DNA of 46,275 bases from Pelagibacteraceae bacterium AG-422-N09 (GTDB lineage Bacteria > Pseudomonadota > Alphaproteobacteria > Pelagibacterales > AG-422-B15). Below the pieces are notes generated by a model that made no database searches, was not told the DNA's origin, and saw nothing but the letters and a program-made list of their open reading frames with translations. Within the stretch, counting starts at the first letter, position 1, and each line of letters begins with the position of its first letter. Positions 32,805 through 41,647 of this stretch are shown piece after piece. The stretch lies in the NCBI GenBank assembly GCA_003213515.1, contig QCMV01000009.1:1-46275 (forward strand), in the 5' to 3' direction. The translations under genes were made by a program, and so were the position numbers.

Positions 32805-33218
32805 TTAATTTTTTAAAACTGATATAGCTGCTAAAACTGCTTCTTTTGCTCTATTGAGTTTTTTTGAAGACCGCTCAGTTGCTTGCTTAATGCTTGAACA
32901 TGTAAGAATAGTGTTAGAAACTGGAATTCTATTTTTAACAGATATTGAAAGCAGTGAATTTGTAATAGCATTTGCAATAAACTCATAATGATCTGTCTTA
33001 CCTTTAATAATACAGCCAACTGCAATAACTGCATCGTATCTTTTTCTTTTAAGAAGTATCGCAATTTGAACAGGAATTTCAAGCGATCCGTTTACTCTAA
33101 ATACATCGTAATTAAATTTTAGTCTTTTCAACTCAGTAACTGCACCATTCAATAAACCTTCTGTTATTGTGGGATAAAAAGTCGAGGCTACTATTAAGAA
33201 TTTATATTTTTTAGTCAT
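32805..33218 (-). CDS. ribH: 6,7-dimethyl-8-ribityllumazine synthase
   Basis: Condenses the butanone phosphate made by RibB with the pyrimidine made by RibD-dependent steps. 137 residues. Motifs: NGSLEIPVQIAILL (substrate site), GCIIKGKTDHYEFIANAI with catalytic H77, and PVSNTILTCSSIKQATERS at the C-terminal site, where the usual FGVLT is altered. It overlaps the 3' end of ribBX by 8 bases and leads into nusB. Confidence 0.94.
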   Translation of the reverse strand: MTKKYKFLIVASTFYPTITEGLLNGAVTELKRLKFNYDVFRVNGSLEIPVQIAILLKRKRYDAVIAVGCIIKGKTDHYEFIANAITNSLLSISVKNRIPVSNTILTCSSIKQATERSSKKLNRAKEAVLAAISVLKN

Positions 33219-34338
33219 TTATAGTATTTAAAAATTTAGTCTCAATAATTTCTATATCAAAAGCATCTAAACCAATAAATTTCCATTCAGTATTCGTAAG
33301 GAGTATCATTTTTTTTACTCCGATTTCTGATAGTATTTGCGCCCCCATACCATAAATTCTAAGTTCGTCACTCGCAGTTTGTATTTGACTACCTGGATTT
33401 GATTGGTTTGTTATTAAATTATTAATTATAGATTTACCAGTGTCTCTAATTAAGATAATGACTCCTCTATTTTCCTTTTCAATGATCTTAATTGCTTTGT
33501 GCAATGAAGCATCATCACTTCCGTATTTACCAAACAAATTATCAAAGTAGTCTGTAACATGTACTCTGACCATAATCGGATTTCCATCACTTACATCCCC
33601 TTTTATAAGTACAATTTGCTCGGTCCCATCATAGAGTGACTCATATATTTTGATATTAAATTTACCACCTGAGACTAAGTTTATTTCTGAGTCATAAGAT
33701 TTTTTTATAAACTTGTCTTTATCTCTTCTATGTGAAATTAAATCCACAATTCTTCCTATTTTGATGCCATGTTTTTTTGAAAATGAAATAAGATCAGGTA
33801 TTCTAGCCATAGTGCCATCATCATTCATTATTTCACAAATAACTCCCGCTGGAGTATGTCCACTAAGCCTAGCTAAATCAACTGATGCTTCAGTATGACC
33901 AGCTCTCATTAATACACCTCCGTCTCTTGCAACTAATGGAAATACATGTCCAGGGCTCATAATATCTTTTTTTGATTTATTTTGATCAATTGCAGTTTGA
34001 ATTGTTACAGCTCGGTCTTGTGCAGAAATACCCGTTGTAACACCCTCTTTTGCCTCTATGGATATTGTAAATGCAGTAGTATCGCGTGAGTCATTATTTT
34101 GTGACATCAAAGGTAAATCAAGTTCCTTTACTCTATCCTCTGTTAACGATAAACAAATCAAACCCCTGCCATGAGTTGCCATAAAGTTTATTGCTTTATC
34201 GTCAACTTTTGCTGCGGGTATGATCAAATCTCCCTCATTTTCACGGTCTTCATCATCGACCATAATTACCATTTTACCAAGTTTTTGGTCTTCAATTATT
34301 TCTTCAATAGATGATATAAATTCATTATTCATAAGCAA
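33211..34338 (-). CDS. ribB: 3,4-dihydroxy-2-butanone 4-phosphate synthase with degenerate GTP cyclohydrolase II-like domain (RibBX)
   Basis: 375 residues in two domains. Residues about 1-205 are DHBP synthase: DDEDRENEGDLIIPA, ATHGRGLICLSL, TTAFTISIEAKEGVTTGIS and GHVFPLVARDGGVLMRAGHTE with its acid-base residues. The C-terminal half has the RibA fold order (LIKGDVSDGNPIMVRVHVTD, FGKYG, RGVIILIRDTG, LRIYGMGAQIL), but the three zinc cysteines of GTP cyclohydrolase II are gone; the usual SECLTGDxFGSxRCDCG is replaced by VTDYFDNLFGKYGSDDAS. So it should supply only the butanone phosphate, and a separate RibA is needed elsewhere. It overlaps ribH by 8 bases. Confidence 0.93.
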   Translation of the reverse strand: MLMNNEFISSIEEIIEDQKLGKMVIMVDDEDRENEGDLIIPAAKVDDKAINFMATHGRGLICLSLTEDRVKELDLPLMSQNNDSRDTTAFTISIEAKEGVTTGISAQDRAVTIQTAIDQNKSKKDIMSPGHVFPLVARDGGVLMRAGHTEASVDLARLSGHTPAGVICEIMNDDGTMARIPDLISFSKKHGIKIGRIVDLISHRRDKDKFIKKSYDSEINLVSGGKFNIKIYESLYDGTEQIVLIKGDVSDGNPIMVRVHVTDYFDNLFGKYGSDDASLHKAIKIIEKENRGVIILIRDTGKSIINNLITNQSNPGSQIQTASDELRIYGMGAQILSEIGVKKMILLTNTEWKFIGLDAFDIEIIETKFLNTIND

Positions 34339-34344
34339 TATAGG

Positions 34345-34935
34345 TCAACGGTTTTGCGTAACATATCTTGCAAGCATATCTACTTCAAGATTTATTCTAT
34401 CGCCTACTTTTAATTTATTAAGATTAGTTTTTTTCCATGTGTATGGAATTATATTAAGATAAATATCACCTTTTTTAAAATTATTGACGGTAAGAGAAAT
34501 GCCATTAATCGCAATAGATCCTTTTTTTGCGATAAACTTACTTAGTTTTTTAGAAATTTTGAATTTTAACTCATAAGAGCCACCAATTTTTTTTAATGAT
34601 ACTAATGAAGCGGTGTCATCTACATGTCCAAAAACGAAATGCCCACTAATTTCATCTCCAACTCTAAGAGATTTCTCAATATTTACTAGATCGCCTATTT
34701 TTATAAGATTAAAGTTTGTACAATTTACTGTCTCTTTTGAAACATCAAAGCTAAGTCTTGTTTTTTTAGATAATTTTTTTTTAGATGTAACAGTTAAACA
34801 TACTCCATTACAGCAAACTGAGCTCCCTTTTTTTACATCTTTAAAGTTAAGATCAGTATCAAGCACAAGCCGATAGTCTTTTCTTTTTTTATACTCTTTA
34901 ACAGTTCCTATATTTTCTATTATTCCCGAAAACAT
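34345..34935 (-). CDS. ribE: Riboflavin synthase, alpha chain
   Basis: Dismutates two lumazine molecules to riboflavin. 196 residues made of two lumazine-binding barrels. The first starts MFSGIIENIGTV and contains GSSVCCNGVCLTVT; the second contains ISGHFVFGHVDDTASL and GSIAINGISLTVN. The N-terminal sequence is the family hallmark. It sits between ribD (3 bases upstream) and ribBX (6 bases downstream). Confidence 0.96.
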   Translation of the reverse strand: MFSGIIENIGTVKEYKKRKDYRLVLDTDLNFKDVKKGSSVCCNGVCLTVTSKKKLSKKTRLSFDVSKETVNCTNFNLIKIGDLVNIEKSLRVGDEISGHFVFGHVDDTASLVSLKKIGGSYELKFKISKKLSKFIAKKGSIAINGISLTVNNFKKGDIYLNIIPYTWKKTNLNKLKVGDRINLEVDMLARYVTQNR

Positions 34936-34938
34936 AGA

Positions 34939-36024
34939 TTATTTTTTCCTGTAAATTGATAATTGGTCATTATCAATCGATTTAACATTAATTAACTTAA
35001 ATTTTTTTAAATTTTCAATACTATCAATATCTAAATTTGAAATAGCATTAATACCTTTATTTCCCATTATTTTACTCGCCCTAAACCAAGCTATTTCGTC
35101 AATTAGATTTTCATTCAATAGAGACGCTGATAATTTTGAGCCTCCTTCAACCAACACTCTCATATACCCTAAATCAGATATTTTTCTTATGACAGTATTG
35201 ATATCTAACACGTTATTTACTTCTTTAATTTTTATATACTTTATATTCTTTGAATTTAAAATTTTTTTCTTCATTTTATAAGAATGAAAAATATATATTT
35301 TACGGTTTTTATTGCTAAATATTTTTAAATTATGATTTAAATCTAATCTTCTATCTAAAACAAATATATCAGGAGATCTTTCACTTAATCCTTCAAGCCT
35401 ACAATCTAATATGGGGTTATCTTTTCTTATTGTGCCAGTTCCTACAATCAAACATTCGTTCAACGATCTTAATTTATGGCCAAACATTCGTGAAGTTGAA
35501 TTAGTGATCCATTTACTTTCGTATAAATTTGTCGCAATCTTACCATCAGCTGTAGATGCAATTTTAAGCGTTATAAATGGCTTACGATTTTTTATTGAAT
35601 TAAAAAAAACATTATTTAATTCTTCTACTTTATCTCCAAAATTTTTAATAATAACGGTAATACCAGCTGATCTTAACTTTTTTACTGAATTATTATTAAC
35701 TAGGGGATTTTTATCAACCTGAGAGATGATCACTTTTGCAAATTTGAGTTTTATAATTTTATCAACACAAGGAGGGGTTTTACCTTCATGCGAACATGGT
35801 TCTAGAGTGCAATACAAATGAGCACCTTTAATATCTTTTTTATTTTTAATTTGGTTTATTGCATGAATTTCAGCGTGAGGTACACCTTTAGGCTGTGTCC
35901 AACCTCTTGACAAAATTACACCGTTGTTAACAATTACTGCTCCTACGGGAGGATTTGGATACGTTGTACCAATGGCCCTAAGTGCCATCCTTTCTGCAAT
36001 TCTAAGATAATTTTTTTCACTCAA
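34939..36024 (-). CDS. ribD: Bifunctional riboflavin deaminase/reductase RibD
   Basis: Deaminates and then reduces the riboflavin pyrimidine precursor. 361 residues. The N-terminal deaminase has the zinc site HAE (50-52) and CTLEPCSHEGKTPPC (72-86; zinc cysteines C77 and C86). The reductase half begins near KPFITLKIASTADGKIA and includes WITNSTSR, VGTGTIRKDNP and VLVEGGSKLSASLL for NADPH and substrate. Both halves appear intact. It follows nrdR by 8 bases. Confidence 0.96.
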   Translation of the reverse strand: MSEKNYLRIAERMALRAIGTTYPNPPVGAVIVNNGVILSRGWTQPKGVPHAEIHAINQIKNKKDIKGAHLYCTLEPCSHEGKTPPCVDKIIKLKFAKVIISQVDKNPLVNNNSVKKLRSAGITVIIKNFGDKVEELNNVFFNSIKNRKPFITLKIASTADGKIATNLYESKWITNSTSRMFGHKLRSLNECLIVGTGTIRKDNPILDCRLEGLSERSPDIFVLDRRLDLNHNLKIFSNKNRKIYIFHSYKMKKKILNSKNIKYIKIKEVNNVLDINTVIRKISDLGYMRVLVEGGSKLSASLLNENLIDEIAWFRASKIMGNKGINAISNLDIDSIENLKKFKLINVKSIDNDQLSIYRKK

Positions 36025-36032
36025 ATGCTAAC

Positions 36033-36491
36033 CTAATCTTCAGTGGAAGAAATTACACCTAAAAACTCTTCAAAATCTTTTGCCTCGCGGAAATTTTTAT
36101 AGACTGATGCAAAACGAACATATGCGACAGAGTCAATACTTTGTAATCCTTCCATAACAATTTCACCTATCACATCTGATGAAACCTCTGTTTCACCTAA
36201 ACTCTCAACTCTTCTAACTATACCACTAATCATTCTATCAACTCTTTCATTGTCAACTGGTCTTTTTCTTAGAGCTATTTGCACTGATCTTTCTAGTTTA
36301 TCACGATCAAATGGAACTTTCTTTCCTGATTTTTTAAGAACAGTCAGTTCCCTCAATTGTATACGTTCAAATGTTGTAAAGCGTGCACCACATGCAGAGC
36401 AAAACCTTCTTCTTCTTATAGCAGAATTGTCCTCCGTAGCTCGAGAGTCCTTAACTTGGGTATCATTATTTCCACAAAATGGACACTTCAT
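36033..36491 (-). CDS. nrdR: Transcriptional repressor NrdR
   Basis: ATP/dATP-sensing repressor of ribonucleotide reductase genes. 152 residues. The N-terminal zinc ribbon uses C3, C6, C31 and C34 ([23 protein letters not shown]). An ATP-cone domain follows ([18 protein letters not shown] to about 140, including [13 protein letters not shown]). The glyA-nrdR-ribD order is a typical alphaproteobacterial arrangement. No nrd gene or NrdR-box pair was found in the window. Confidence 0.97.
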   Translation of the reverse strand: MKCPFCGNNDTQVKDSRATEDNSAIRRRRFCSACGARFTTFERIQLRELTVLKKSGKKVPFDRDKLERSVQIALRKRPVDNERVDRMISGIVRRVESLGETEVSSDVIGEIVMEGLQSIDSVAYVRFASVYKNFREAKDFEEFLGVISSTED

Positions 36492-36499
36492 TTCGTCAC

Positions 36500-37762
36500 C
36501 TAATTATAAATTGGAAATTGATTACAGAGATTTATCACTTTCTCTTTTACTATTTTTTCAACTTTACTATTGTCATTTGGGTTTTGTTTTAATCCTGATA
36601 ACGTTTCAAGGATTAAATTTCCAACAGTTTCAAACTCCTTTTCTTTAAAACCTCTTGTCGTTGCCGCTGGGGTCCCTAACCTGATTCCAGAAGTTATTTT
36701 TGGTGGTTTCGGGTCCTTTGGTATTCCGTTTTTATTACATGTAATATGAGCTTCCTCAAGACTTGTTGAAGCGGCATCGCCTGTCAGGTCCATTGGGGTT
36801 AAATCAACTAATATTAGATGCGTGTCCGTACCTCCAGAAACAATTTCGAGACCACCATCTACTAGTGTTTGGCTAAGGGTTTGAGCATTTTTAATAACTT
36901 GTTTTATATATTCTTTAAATTCTGGTTTTAGAGCTTCACCAAAGGCAACAGCTTTACCTGCTATTACATGCATTAGAGGTCCACCTTGATACCCTGGGAA
37001 TACAGCTGAATTAAATTTTTTGCCTAAGTCTTTATTATTAGAAAGTATCATGCCACCTCTAGCACCTCTTATTGTTTTGTGAGTTGTTGAAGTGACAACA
37101 TCTGCAAATTCTATAGGATTAGGATACTCTTCAGCTGCAACTAATCCTGAAAAGTGAGCCATATCTACATGCAGATATGCTCCTACCAAGTCACAAATTT
37201 CACGAAATCTTTTAAAGTCTATAATTCTCGAGTAAGCACTTCCACCTGCAATTATTATTTTAGGTTTATGTTCTTTTGCGAGCGACTCAACTTCATCATA
37301 ATTTATCAACCCTTCTTCATCCAAACCATACTGAACTGCATTAAACCATTTTCCTGACATGGATGGTGCTGACCCATGAGTTAAATGTCCACCAGCATCC
37401 AAACTCATACCTAAAATTGTATCTCCTGGTTTTATTAGAGCTAACATAACCGCGCCATTAGCCTGCGCCCCTGAATGCGGCTGAACATTAGCATATTCGC
37501 ATTTATAGAGTTTTTTTAGTCTCTGAATTGCAAGGTCCTCAGCAATATCAACAAATTCACAGCCTCCATAATAACGGGCAGCCGCATACCCTTCTGCATA
37601 TTTATTTGTTAATACAGATCCTTGAGCTTCTAATACGGCTTTTGAAACTATATTTTCTGATGCAATTAACTCAATCTGATTTTGTTGTCTTGAAAGTTCT
37701 TTGTTTATTGCTTCATGAATTTCGTTATCGATTTCTTGAAGTGGAGATGAAAAAAAAGTCAT
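36500..37762 (-). CDS. glyA: Serine hydroxymethyltransferase
   Basis: PLP enzyme interconverting serine and glycine with tetrahydrofolate, the main one-carbon source. 420 residues, normal length. Motifs: [19 protein letters not shown] (31-49), [18 protein letters not shown] (55-72), [12 protein letters not shown] (199-210) and PLP lysine K229 in [15 protein letters not shown]. Start 4 bases after rpiB. In SAR11-type organisms glyA is often under glycine riboswitch control elsewhere; none is visible here in front of rpiB-glyA. Confidence 0.97.
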   Translation of the reverse strand: MTFFSSPLQEIDNEIHEAINKELSRQQNQIELIASENIVSKAVLEAQGSVLTNKYAEGYAAARYYGGCEFVDIAEDLAIQRLKKLYKCEYANVQPHSGAQANGAVMLALIKPGDTILGMSLDAGGHLTHGSAPSMSGKWFNAVQYGLDEEGLINYDEVESLAKEHKPKIIIAGGSAYSRIIDFKRFREICDLVGAYLHVDMAHFSGLVAAEEYPNPIEFADVVTSTTHKTIRGARGGMILSNNKDLGKKFNSAVFPGYQGGPLMHVIAGKAVAFGEALKPEFKEYIKQVIKNAQTLSQTLVDGGLEIVSGGTDTHLILVDLTPMDLTGDAASTSLEEAHITCNKNGIPKDPKPPKITSGIRLGTPAATTRGFKEKEFETVGNLILETLSGLKQNPNDNSKVEKIVKEKVINLCNQFPIYN

Positions 37763-37766
37763 ATAA

Positions 37767-38204
37767 TTATCCTATTTTATTTATTCTAACAGCGTGTCGG
37801 CTGCCTTCAAAGTCCGTATTTAAGAATGTTTTAACTAGACTTAAGGCTGTAGCTTCATCTATAACACGGGCGCCTAAAGTCAAAATATTTGCATCATTAT
37901 GTTGCCTAGCTAATTTTGTAACCTCACTGTTATAACAAAGAGCAGCTCTAATCCCAGGTTTTTTATTTGCTGCTATTGCCATCCCTTGGCCAGTTCCACA
38001 AACTAATACGCCCTTGTGAGCTTTTTCATTTAAAATATCATTTGTTACTTTTGAAGCGAAATCAGGATAATCTACTGGATCTTTTTTATCTGGTCCTCTA
38101 TCAATAACATCAACTCCACAATCTAAAAGGCGTTTAATTATTTGATCTTTTAGATCAAAGCCTGCGTGGTCTGAAGCAATAGATACTTTAATTTGTTCAC
38201 TCAT
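37767..38204 (-). CDS. rpiB: Ribose-5-phosphate isomerase B
   Basis: Interconverts ribulose 5-phosphate and ribose 5-phosphate, feeding both riboflavin (ribulose 5-phosphate for RibB) and nucleotide synthesis. 145 residues. Signatures: [11 protein letters not shown] (10-20), DYPDFA (45-50), catalytic C69 in [15 protein letters not shown], and [10 protein letters not shown] at the end. It is first in the eight-gene unit rpiB to nusB. A TATAAT 19 bases upstream of the ATG implies a very short leader with no Shine-Dalgarno. Confidence 0.95.
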   Translation of the reverse strand: MSEQIKVSIASDHAGFDLKDQIIKRLLDCGVDVIDRGPDKKDPVDYPDFASKVTNDILNEKAHKGVLVCGTGQGMAIAANKKPGIRAALCYNSEVTKLARQHNDANILTLGARVIDEATALSLVKTFLNTDFEGSRHAVRINKIG

Positions 38205-38223
38205 ATGGGATATTATTAAACTA

Positions 38224-38229
38224 ATTATA
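38224..38229 (-). promoter_or_regulatory. rpiB: Possible -10 element of the rpiB-glyA-rib operon
   Basis: Minus-strand TATAAT lies 19 bases before the rpiB ATG, preceded by TAG. No good -35 is seen at 16-18 bases. The leader would be about 12 bases long. Confidence 0.35.
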
Positions 38230-38259
38230 CTAAATCTTGTATATAAAAAAATACAATAA

Positions 38260-39009
38260 TTAATTCCAAAGAGACTTTTTTTGTAAGACTTTTTTTAAAG
38301 TTGTCGGTTTATCTGTCATTATACCGTCAACATTTATATTTATTAGATCTATCATCTGGTTTTCATCATTAATTGTCCAGACATGTATTTTTTTTCCAAG
38401 ACTATGAACATGCTCGACTAGATTACTGGTAACAATTCTAAAGCCCATATATGTCATAGGTATTTGAAGACATGGAATACTATTGTCATAGATAGAAAAA
38501 AATCTATTAAGAAAAAATAATATGGTCTCACTCTTAGTCATGGATGAACATAGATTATCTTTAAACTCATTTCTCAAAATATCTATCTTAGTATTACTAA
38601 ATGAACCAATACATATCCTGTCAATATTTTTCATAGATTTTAATTTATCTTTCAATAAGTATGCAGATTCTAAACTTTTGGGTTCAATATTAAAATTTAT
38701 CTCAGGCCAAGAAGATAGGGCCTCGTCAAGTAATGGGATTGTATGTGTCTCAAAAATTTTTATATTTTTTAACTCTTCATAATTTAAATTTTCTATTTTT
38801 GCATCTAGGCCAAGAATTCTTTTTAAATCTGGATCATGAAATATTATTAACTTATTATCTTTTGTATGCCTCACATCTGTTTCGATGTGCCGATATCCTA
38901 AATTAATTGAATTATTGAATGCATCTAAAGTATTTTCACAAAAATCATAGGAACCGCCACGATGTGCGAATGGAATAAAATTATAATTGTCTAAAAATTT
39001 AAAAGACAT
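38260..39009 (-). CDS. Glycerophosphodiester phosphodiesterase
   Basis: 249 residues of the GDPD family (UgpQ type), which releases glycerol 3-phosphate and the alcohol head group from deacylated phospholipids. Motifs: AHRGG with H16 and ENTLDAF with E25, HIETDVRHTKD with E43 and D45, FHDPDLKRI with H58, then INFNIEPKS, IHVWTINDE and VDGIMTDKP near the C-terminus. There is no signal peptide, so it is cytoplasmic. It stands alone on the minus strand and is divergent from the DUF1295 gene across 14 bases. Confidence 0.93.
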   Translation of the reverse strand: MSFKFLDNYNFIPFAHRGGSYDFCENTLDAFNNSINLGYRHIETDVRHTKDNKLIIFHDPDLKRILGLDAKIENLNYEELKNIKIFETHTIPLLDEALSSWPEINFNIEPKSLESAYLLKDKLKSMKNIDRICIGSFSNTKIDILRNEFKDNLCSSMTKSETILFFLNRFFSIYDNSIPCLQIPMTYMGFRIVTSNLVEHVHSLGKKIHVWTINDENQMIDLININVDGIMTDKPTTLKKVLQKKSLWN

Positions 39010-39023
39010 ATATATACTGACTT

Positions 39024-39791
39024 ATGTTAATTAATTTTATAACTATATTAGGCTTCAATTTTATCGTCATCACTATTTTGTGGATATCATCCCTTAAAAC
39101 TAGAAGAGCAGATTTTATTGATATTTACTGGGGTCCTAGTTTCTTCTTTTCATTTATGTTGGCTCTGGTAATAAATAATTCATTTTCTGTTACTGAAATA
39201 ATATGCTTATTTCTAATAACAATATGGGGCTTTAGACTTGGTATCTATCTTTTAATTAGAAATGTTAATAAGACTGAAGATATTAGATATGTTAAAATTA
39301 GAGAAGCTAGAGGAGATATTGGTCTTTATTTAACAGCTTACTTAATCCAAATAATTTTAATTCCAATTATATCATTGCCCCTGATCAGCATTTTAGACAC
39401 AAGTAATGATCTAAGTTTTGTCCATTGGGTAAGTTTATCGATAGCACTTTCAGGAATTCTTATTGAAACGATAGCTGATATACAATTATCCAAATTTAAA
39501 TTAGATCAAAATAATATTAATAAAGTTATGGATAAAGGGCTTTGGTATTATTCAAGACACCCTAATTATTTCGGGGATAGTATATTTTGGTGGGGTATTA
39601 CAATTTACTGTTTTGCATTATCCAACAATTTATTAATTTTTATTGCTCCAATAATAATGACTTACTTATTACTTAGGGTTTCTGGTGTGACTATGTTAGA
39701 AAATAGATTATCAAAAAAGAAGCATGGTTATACTGAGTACATAAACTCTACTAGCTCTTTTATAATATTACCAAAGAAGAAATCTAAATGA
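39024..39791 (+). CDS. DUF1295 / steroid 5-alpha-reductase-like membrane protein
   Basis: 255 residues with about six or seven membrane helices. Recognised from DFIDIYWGPSFFFSFM near the N-terminus, TIWGFRLGIYLLIRN, DIRYVKIRE, and the C-terminal KGLWYYSRHPNYFGDSIFWWGI, which is the NADPH-contact motif shared by DUF1295, isoprenylcysteine methyltransferase-like and sterol reductase proteins. The exact substrate is unknown. It overlaps hemB by ATGA, so the two are translated from one message; whether this reflects a functional link is not evident. Confidence 0.82.
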   Translation: MLINFITILGFNFIVITILWISSLKTRRADFIDIYWGPSFFFSFMLALVINNSFSVTEIICLFLITIWGFRLGIYLLIRNVNKTEDIRYVKIREARGDIGLYLTAYLIQIILIPIISLPLISILDTSNDLSFVHWVSLSIALSGILIETIADIQLSKFKLDQNNINKVMDKGLWYYSRHPNYFGDSIFWWGITIYCFALSNNLLIFIAPIIMTYLLLRVSGVTMLENRLSKKKHGYTEYINSTSSFIILPKKKSK

Positions 39792-40795
39792 GTGAATTAG
39801 AACTTAAATATCCAAAAAATAGGTTGCGACGAACTCGTCAAGCTAAATGGATTAGAAACCTTACTCAAGAAAGTATGCTTAGTTCAAACGATTTAGTTTG
39901 GCCAGTTTTTGTATGTGAAGGAAATAATATCAAAGATGAAATTCAATCAATGCCTAATGTTTATAGGTATTCGATAGACAATTTAAATGAGGTCTATGAT
40001 ATTGCTGGTGAGCATAAAATAAATCTTATAGCTATATTCCCGTTCACGCCTCAGGAGCTAAAAACAAAATATGGAGATGAAGCACTCAATCCAAATAATT
40101 TAGTTTGTAGGTCTCTTGAAAAGCTTAAAAGTCATAAGTCTGACTTTGGTATTATGTGCGATGTTGCATTAGATCCATATACAGATCATGGCCATGATGG
40201 ATTATTAAGCGACGAAGGTAAGATTCTAAACGACGAAACTAATGGTATTTTAGTTAAACAATCTATCATGCTTGCTGAACATGGTGCAGATATAATTGCC
40301 CCTTCAGATATGATGGATGGTAGGATTGGCATGATTAGAGACGAGTTAGAAAGAAATAAATTTGTGGATACCCTCATTTTGTCTTATGCGGCAAAATATT
40401 CATCAAGCATGTATGCGCCATTTAGAGATGCTGTCGGCTCATCCAAGAATTTAAAGACAGATAAAAAAACTTACCAAATGAATATATTGAATTCTGATGA
40501 AGCAATTAGAGAGGCATCAATGGACATAACTGAAGGGGCCGATATGATAATGGTAAAACCTGGAATTAGCTATTTGGACATCATATACAGAATTAAGAAT
40601 GAACTTAAGTATCCTACATTTGCCTACCAAGTTTCAGGTGAGTACTCACTTATTAAATTCGGATCACAACAAGGTATAATTAACGAAGAAACTATGGTTA
40701 TAGAACAATTGTCTTCATTCAAAAGAGCAGGGGCAGATGCAATAATTACTTATTATGCGCCTGAAGTTTCAAAATTTTTAAAACTAATTGGTTAA
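39788..40795 (+). CDS. hemB: Delta-aminolevulinic acid dehydratase (porphobilinogen synthase)
   Basis: Condenses two 5-aminolevulinate molecules into porphobilinogen for heme and other tetrapyrroles. 335 residues. Schiff-base lysines are K203 in YAAKYSSSMYAPFRDA and K257 in IMVKPGISYLDII. The metal segment reads CDVALDPYTDHGHDG (124-138): the aspartate/alanine form instead of the triple-cysteine zinc form, so a Mg/K-dependent enzyme, as in other alphaproteobacteria. The last 12 bases overlap the convergent hydroxyacid dehydrogenase gene. Confidence 0.97.
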   Translation: MSELELKYPKNRLRRTRQAKWIRNLTQESMLSSNDLVWPVFVCEGNNIKDEIQSMPNVYRYSIDNLNEVYDIAGEHKINLIAIFPFTPQELKTKYGDEALNPNNLVCRSLEKLKSHKSDFGIMCDVALDPYTDHGHDGLLSDEGKILNDETNGILVKQSIMLAEHGADIIAPSDMMDGRIGMIRDELERNKFVDTLILSYAAKYSSSMYAPFRDAVGSSKNLKTDKKTYQMNILNSDEAIREASMDITEGADMIMVKPGISYLDIIYRIKNELKYPTFAYQVSGEYSLIKFGSQQGIINEETMVIEQLSSFKRAGADAIITYYAPEVSKFLKLIG

Positions 40796-41647
40796 ACGTT
40801 TTATTAAACTTGATGTATCAAGTTTATTTCCGCCTAAATCTTGAATATCGCTATAGAATTTATCGACAATTTTAGTCACCTCTAAATTAATGCCGTGTGT
40901 ATCTGCTTCTGCAAATGCAATTGAAAGATCTTTTCTCATTAAATCAACTGCAAAACCAAAGTCGAATTCTCCCGCTACCATTGATTTAAAGCGATTATCC
41001 ATTTGCCATGATTGTGCTGCGCCTGATGAAATTACTTCCAATACATCATCAGGGTTTAAATTAGTCTGTTTCATAAAATAAATAGACTCTGATAAGCCTT
41101 GAACTAGACCTGCAATACAAATTTGATTAATTATTTTCGTTAGCTGACCAGATCCCGAAGGGCCCATATATTTTATTTTTTTTCCATATGATCCTAATAT
41201 TTCAATACTTCTTTCATATGCCTTCTCTGAACCTCCAATCATTATACTTAATTGGCCTTTTTCCGCTCCCGCTTGTCCACCTGATATTGGGGCATCAAGG
41301 AAACTAACACCTAAATTTTCTAAGTTTTTTTCTACTTCTCTTACAATTCTTGGAGATACAGTTGAATGATCAATGAATATTGACTTTTCTTTAAGAGAAT
41401 TTAGGCAGCCTTTATCTTTTGAGGTAATTTCTTTTAAATCTTCATCATTGCCTACACATGAAATAATAAAATCATATTTTTGATTAGTTTCTGATAATTT
41501 ATCAACAACTTTCCCTTTATAATTTTTAATCCAATTATCACATTTACTTTTTGTACGATTATAAATAGAAACATCATATTTTTTTGATAGGTAGCCAGCC
41601 ATTGGAGAACCCATTTTTCCAATTCCTATAAAAAGAATATTATACAT
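40784..41647 (-). CDS. NAD(P)-dependent beta-hydroxyacid dehydrogenase (3-hydroxyisobutyrate dehydrogenase family)
   Basis: 287 residues. The N-terminal Rossmann motif is FIGIGKMGSPMAGYLSK. The substrate motif is LDAPISGGQAGAEKGQLSIMIGG (about 117-139), and the catalytic lysine is in GSGQLTKIINQICIAG. The family includes 3-hydroxyisobutyrate, tartronate-semialdehyde and succinic-semialdehyde reductases; the sequence alone does not fix the substrate. It overlaps the FAD oxidoreductase gene by 8 bases, which suggests a shared catabolic role, possibly aldehyde products from amine oxidation (inference). Confidence 0.87.
   Translation of the reverse strand: MYNILFIGIGKMGSPMAGYLSKKYDVSIYNRTKSKCDNWIKNYKGKVVDKLSETNQKYDFIISCVGNDEDLKEITSKDKGCLNSLKEKSIFIDHSTVSPRIVREVEKNLENLGVSFLDAPISGGQAGAEKGQLSIMIGGSEKAYERSIEILGSYGKKIKYMGPSGSGQLTKIINQICIAGLVQGLSESIYFMKQTNLNPDDVLEVISSGAAQSWQMDNRFKSMVAGEFDFGFAVDLMRKDLSIAFAEADTHGINLEVTKIVDKFYSDIQDLGGNKLDTSSLIKRLTN

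Noticed and set aside
32831-33082. Second minus-strand reading frame inside ribH
   Set aside because: Different frame of a well-supported gene, composition dominated by L, Q and F; a shadow.
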